From Rhodocyclales bacterium (GTDB lineage: Bacteria; Pseudomonadota; Gammaproteobacteria; Burkholderiales; Rhodocyclaceae), in the NCBI GenBank assembly GCA_016215645.1, contig JACRIX010000068.1:1-37089 (forward strand): a DNA stretch of 37,089 bases. Reading direction: 5' to 3'. How positions within the stretch are numbered: the first letter of the stretch is position 1; every line of letters begins with the position of its first letter. A model generated the notes under the pieces. It was not told the DNA's origin, made no database searches, and was given only the letters and a program-made list of their open reading frames with translations. Of the stretch, positions 34,967 through 37,089 are shown piece after piece. The position numbers were made by a program, and so were the translations under genes.

Positions 34967-35590
34967 TCATCCACCGCACCCCAACACCCGCGAATCGCCA
35001 ATGCGGCTGGCAGACTCCGCCGACGGACGCCCTGCCTCGTAGGCGGACATTCCCAACGCCGTGTCACCAGCGCCGACTTTCGATTCACGCGCTTCAACCG
35101 CAAAACCCCAGTCGCGCAAAGCCGCCACCGCCATCGCCACGGCATCGTCGAGCCGCGCCTTGACCACGTCACGCAAACTGCCGCCGTAATCTTCGAGTTC
35201 CTCGGGCTGGACGCCGCTCAGCAGCAGCTTCTCCGGCAACGCTCCGGTGAGGACGGCGGCGGCGATGACTTCCTGGAAGCCGGTCTGATGCAGGCTCATC
35301 TTCTTGGCGCCCATGAAACGCGGCACCTCGTCGCCTTCGACGCGCTTCATCGTCCCCGGGGGCAAGCCGTAGTCGATGGCGTCGAAGACGATCAGGCGCT
35401 TGGCACCCTGCACGTAGGGCAGCAGGTAGAGGCCCTGGGTGCCGCCGTCCATCACCGTCACGTCCGCCGGCACCTGCCACTCCGCCGCCAACTTTTCGAC
35501 ACAGCGCACGCCGAAACCCTCGTCGGCCCAGAGCAGGTTGCCGATGCCGAGCACCAGCACCTCGCAGCGCGGATCATCCAGATCGCTCAT
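34967..35590 (-). CDS. hoxM: HoxM/HupD hydrogenase maturation endopeptidase
   Basis: A 207-residue member of the HyaD/HybD family. The nickel-recognising core is present: LGIGNLLWADEGFGVRCVE (Asp-Glu), DGGTQGLYLLP, VFDAIDYG (second acidic ligand) and SLHQTGFQEV (His). It removes the C-terminal peptide of HoxG after nickel insertion. It lies three bases after hoxZ and is followed by the 405-base gap with repeat copy B. The tail ends SRIGDSRVLGCGG. Confidence 0.93.
   Translation of the reverse strand: MSDLDDPRCEVLVLGIGNLLWADEGFGVRCVEKLAAEWQVPADVTVMDGGTQGLYLLPYVQGAKRLIVFDAIDYGLPPGTMKRVEGDEVPRFMGAKKMSLHQTGFQEVIAAAVLTGALPEKLLLSGVQPEELEDYGGSLRDVVKARLDDAVAMAVAALRDWGFAVEARESKVGAGDTALGMSAYEAGRPSAESASRIGDSRVLGCGG
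35057..35078 (+). repeat. Dispersed 22-nt bipartite element, copy 8
   Basis: CGCCGT, GTCACC, AGCGCCGACT. It lies inside hoxM (minus reading Lys-Val-Gly-Ala-Gly-Asp-Thr-Ala). Confidence 0.65.
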
Positions 35591-35593
35591 GAC

Positions 35594-36304
35594 CTATTCC
35601 CTGAAGGTCCGCTGGCCGCTGATCATGGTGCTGATCATGGTCTGGCGGCTCATGATGTCTTCGCGCAAGGCGGCATACACATGCAGGATGACAAAGGTAA
35701 CGATGCCCCACATGCCCAGGTGGTGCCAGCTATGCACCGCCTGGCTGCCGCCCAGCAGGGGGATGACCCAGCCGAACAGGCGATCCTGCCAGCTGCCCAG
35801 GCCCATGCCTTCGCCATACAACGCGAAACCGGTGCAAATCATCAGCACGGCCGCCACGGTGACGAAGAGGACCATTAACAAGAGGCCCATCGGATTGTGT
35901 CCGACGTACTTGTTGGGCTGCTTTTCCAGGAACAGGTACCAGCGCAGCTCTCGCAGCAGGCCGGCCCACCACTTAGCATTCGTCAGCGGCAGGTAGAACA
36001 TCTCCCGCGCATGATGGTTGCCGACGAAGGCCCAGTAGATGCGTACCAGGAAGCCGATGGCGAAGATGTAGGCGGCGGCGAAATGGGCGAAGCGGATGTA
36101 GCCCATCAGGAACTGCTCGGAGGCCTCGCCCGGCGTGCTGGGCAAGGGGCTGCCGATCAGGTAGCCGCTGGTCGCCAGCACCAGGATGCACACGGCATTG
36201 ATCCAGTGCCACAGGCGCACCGGGGCTTCATACACATACACCGTCCGGCCGGCAGCGGTCTGCGGATCGCTGTCGAGTTCGGCGGCGGCGGCATTCAGAT
36301 CCAT
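35594..36304 (-). CDS. hoxZ: HoxZ, cytochrome b subunit of the membrane-bound hydrogenase
   Basis: A 236-residue integral membrane cytochrome b with four predicted helices (about 32-50, 70-92, 138-160 and 190-212). Candidate haem ligands are His residues in RLWHWIN, RFAHFAAAY, SWHHLGMWG and VILHVYAAL. GHNPMGLLLMVLF is typical of the family. It anchors the periplasm-facing HoxKG dimer and passes electrons from H2 to quinone. Starts 20 bases after the hoxG stop. Confidence 0.95.
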   Translation of the reverse strand: MDLNAAAAELDSDPQTAAGRTVYVYEAPVRLWHWINAVCILVLATSGYLIGSPLPSTPGEASEQFLMGYIRFAHFAAAYIFAIGFLVRIYWAFVGNHHAREMFYLPLTNAKWWAGLLRELRWYLFLEKQPNKYVGHNPMGLLLMVLFVTVAAVLMICTGFALYGEGMGLGSWQDRLFGWVIPLLGGSQAVHSWHHLGMWGIVTFVILHVYAALREDIMSRQTMISTMISGQRTFRE

Positions 36305-36324
36305 GATTTGCTCCTTGCGTAGGG

Positions 36325-37089
36325 TTAGCGGATCTTGACCGTGCTCATTTCCTGGCCGTCCGGACTCATCACGTGCGTCGAGCAGGCCAGGCAGGGGTCG
36401 AAGGAATGCAGGGTGCGCAGGATTTCCAGCGGCTCGTCGGCCTTGGCCAGCGGCGTGTTCATCAGGCTGGCCTCGTAGGCGCCGATCTGGCCCTTGTGGT
36501 CACGCGGGCTGCCGTTCCAGGTGGTCGGCACCACGCACTGGTAGTTGTCGATCTTGGTGTCCTTGATCTTGATCCAGTGGCCCAGCGCGCCGCGCGGCGC
36601 CACGGTGAAGCCGGCGCCCTTGGCCTCCTTCGGCCAGGTGCTGGGCTCCCATTTCTCGACGTTGGCGGTCGACGAATCGCCGGCCTTGATGTTGGCGATC
36701 AGCTTGTCGAGTTGCTTGACCTGCAGGTCGGCACAGTACTGCGCCTCGATGCCGCGCGCTGCCGTGCGGCCGAGGGTCGAGAACAGGGCGGCCACTGGCA
36801 CATCGAGCTGCTTCAGCACGGCGTCGATGGTTTCCTTGATGAAAGGGAACTGCTTGGGTTGCAGATAGCCCAGCACCATGCGCGAGAGGCAGCCGACTTC
36901 CATGGCATTGCCGCGCCAGCGCGGCGCCTTGATCCACGAGTACTTGGCGGACTCGTCGAGGTGCTCGATCCTGGTCCGCGTGCCCTTGAAGTTGGGGCCT
37001 TCGGGCTTGTAGTTCGGCTCGGTGACGCCGTCGAAGGGATGCAGGCCCTTGGTTTCGTCGGCATACTTGTACCAGGAGTGCGTAACGAA
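36325..37089 (-). CDS. hoxG: Membrane-bound [NiFe]-hydrogenase large subunit, N-terminal part outside window
   Basis: The last 254 residues of the group 1 uptake-hydrogenase large subunit; the frame is open to the right edge. Seen: [55 protein letters not shown], and the C-terminal nickel ligands [11 protein letters not shown]. After that His a 15-residue extension ([15 protein letters not shown]) remains; this is the peptide cleaved by HoxM. The N-terminal CxxC pair, the partner small subunit hoxK and the promoter lie beyond the window. Confidence 0.96.
   Translation of the reverse strand, partial: FVTHSWYKYADETKGLHPFDGVTEPNYKPEGPNFKGTRTRIEHLDESAKYSWIKAPRWRGNAMEVGCLSRMVLGYLQPKQFPFIKETIDAVLKQLDVPVAALFSTLGRTAARGIEAQYCADLQVKQLDKLIANIKAGDSSTANVEKWEPSTWPKEAKGAGFTVAPRGALGHWIKIKDTKIDNYQCVVPTTWNGSPRDHKGQIGAYEASLMNTPLAKADEPLEILRTLHSFDPCLACSTHVMSPDGQEMSTVKIR

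Overview
The window is a high-GC betaproteobacterial segment, most like a hydrogen-oxidising member of the Rhodocyclales (Sulfuritalea-type; this placement is inferred from gene content and order, not from a marker gene). It is dominated by a minus-strand [NiFe]-hydrogenase locus whose gene order follows the membrane-bound hydrogenase (MBH) operon of Cupriavidus necator.

Layout. 1-5658 (minus): N-terminal part of a very large two-partner-secretion exoprotein that runs off the left edge. 5953-8072 (plus): a bacteriohemerythrin and a COG2509-type FAD protein. 8067-10435 (minus): hoxV and hoxJ, the second being the H2-signalling histidine kinase. 10711-13851 (plus): a membrane GGDEF/EAL protein with a PhnD-like sensor and a C-terminal CZB zinc domain. 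13906-19624: a cobalamin-dependent acyl-CoA mutase island (TetR regulator, PaaK-type CoA ligase, MeaB GTPase, large and small mutase subunits) with four matching operator-like palindromes and a strong terminator. 19642-37089 (minus): the hydrogenase operon. In transcription order it reads hoxG (5' end outside the window), hoxZ, hoxM, hoxL, hoxO, hoxQ, hoxR, hoxT, hypA, hypB, hypF (short form), hypC, hypD, hypE, an inserted MNT/HEPN gene pair, hoxX, hoxA, hoxB, hoxC and a small membrane protein.

How it works together. HoxG and HoxZ belong to the energy-conserving MBH. HoxM, L, O, Q, R, T and V are its dedicated maturation factors, and HypA-F plus HoxX build the Ni-Fe(CN)2CO site. HoxB and HoxC form a cytoplasmic H2 sensor that signals through HoxJ to the NtrC-type activator HoxA. 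The mutase island looks like a self-contained catabolic unit: an acid is activated to its CoA ester, its carbon skeleton is rearranged by a B12 enzyme protected by MeaB, and TetR controls expression.

Three structures are not explained by the gene list. (i) A 22-nt bipartite sequence (CGCCGT, six variable bases, AGCGCCGACT) occurs nine times at fixed length, in unrelated genes, different reading frames and one intergenic gap. (ii) A 260-330 nt structured intergenic repeat occurs twice, each time directly upstream of a hypC-family gene. (iii) A HEPN/nucleotidyltransferase toxin-antitoxin-like pair, with the nucleotidyltransferase fused to an unrelated N-terminal domain, sits inside the hyp-hox operon. 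No rRNA, tRNA, CRISPR array or transposase was seen.
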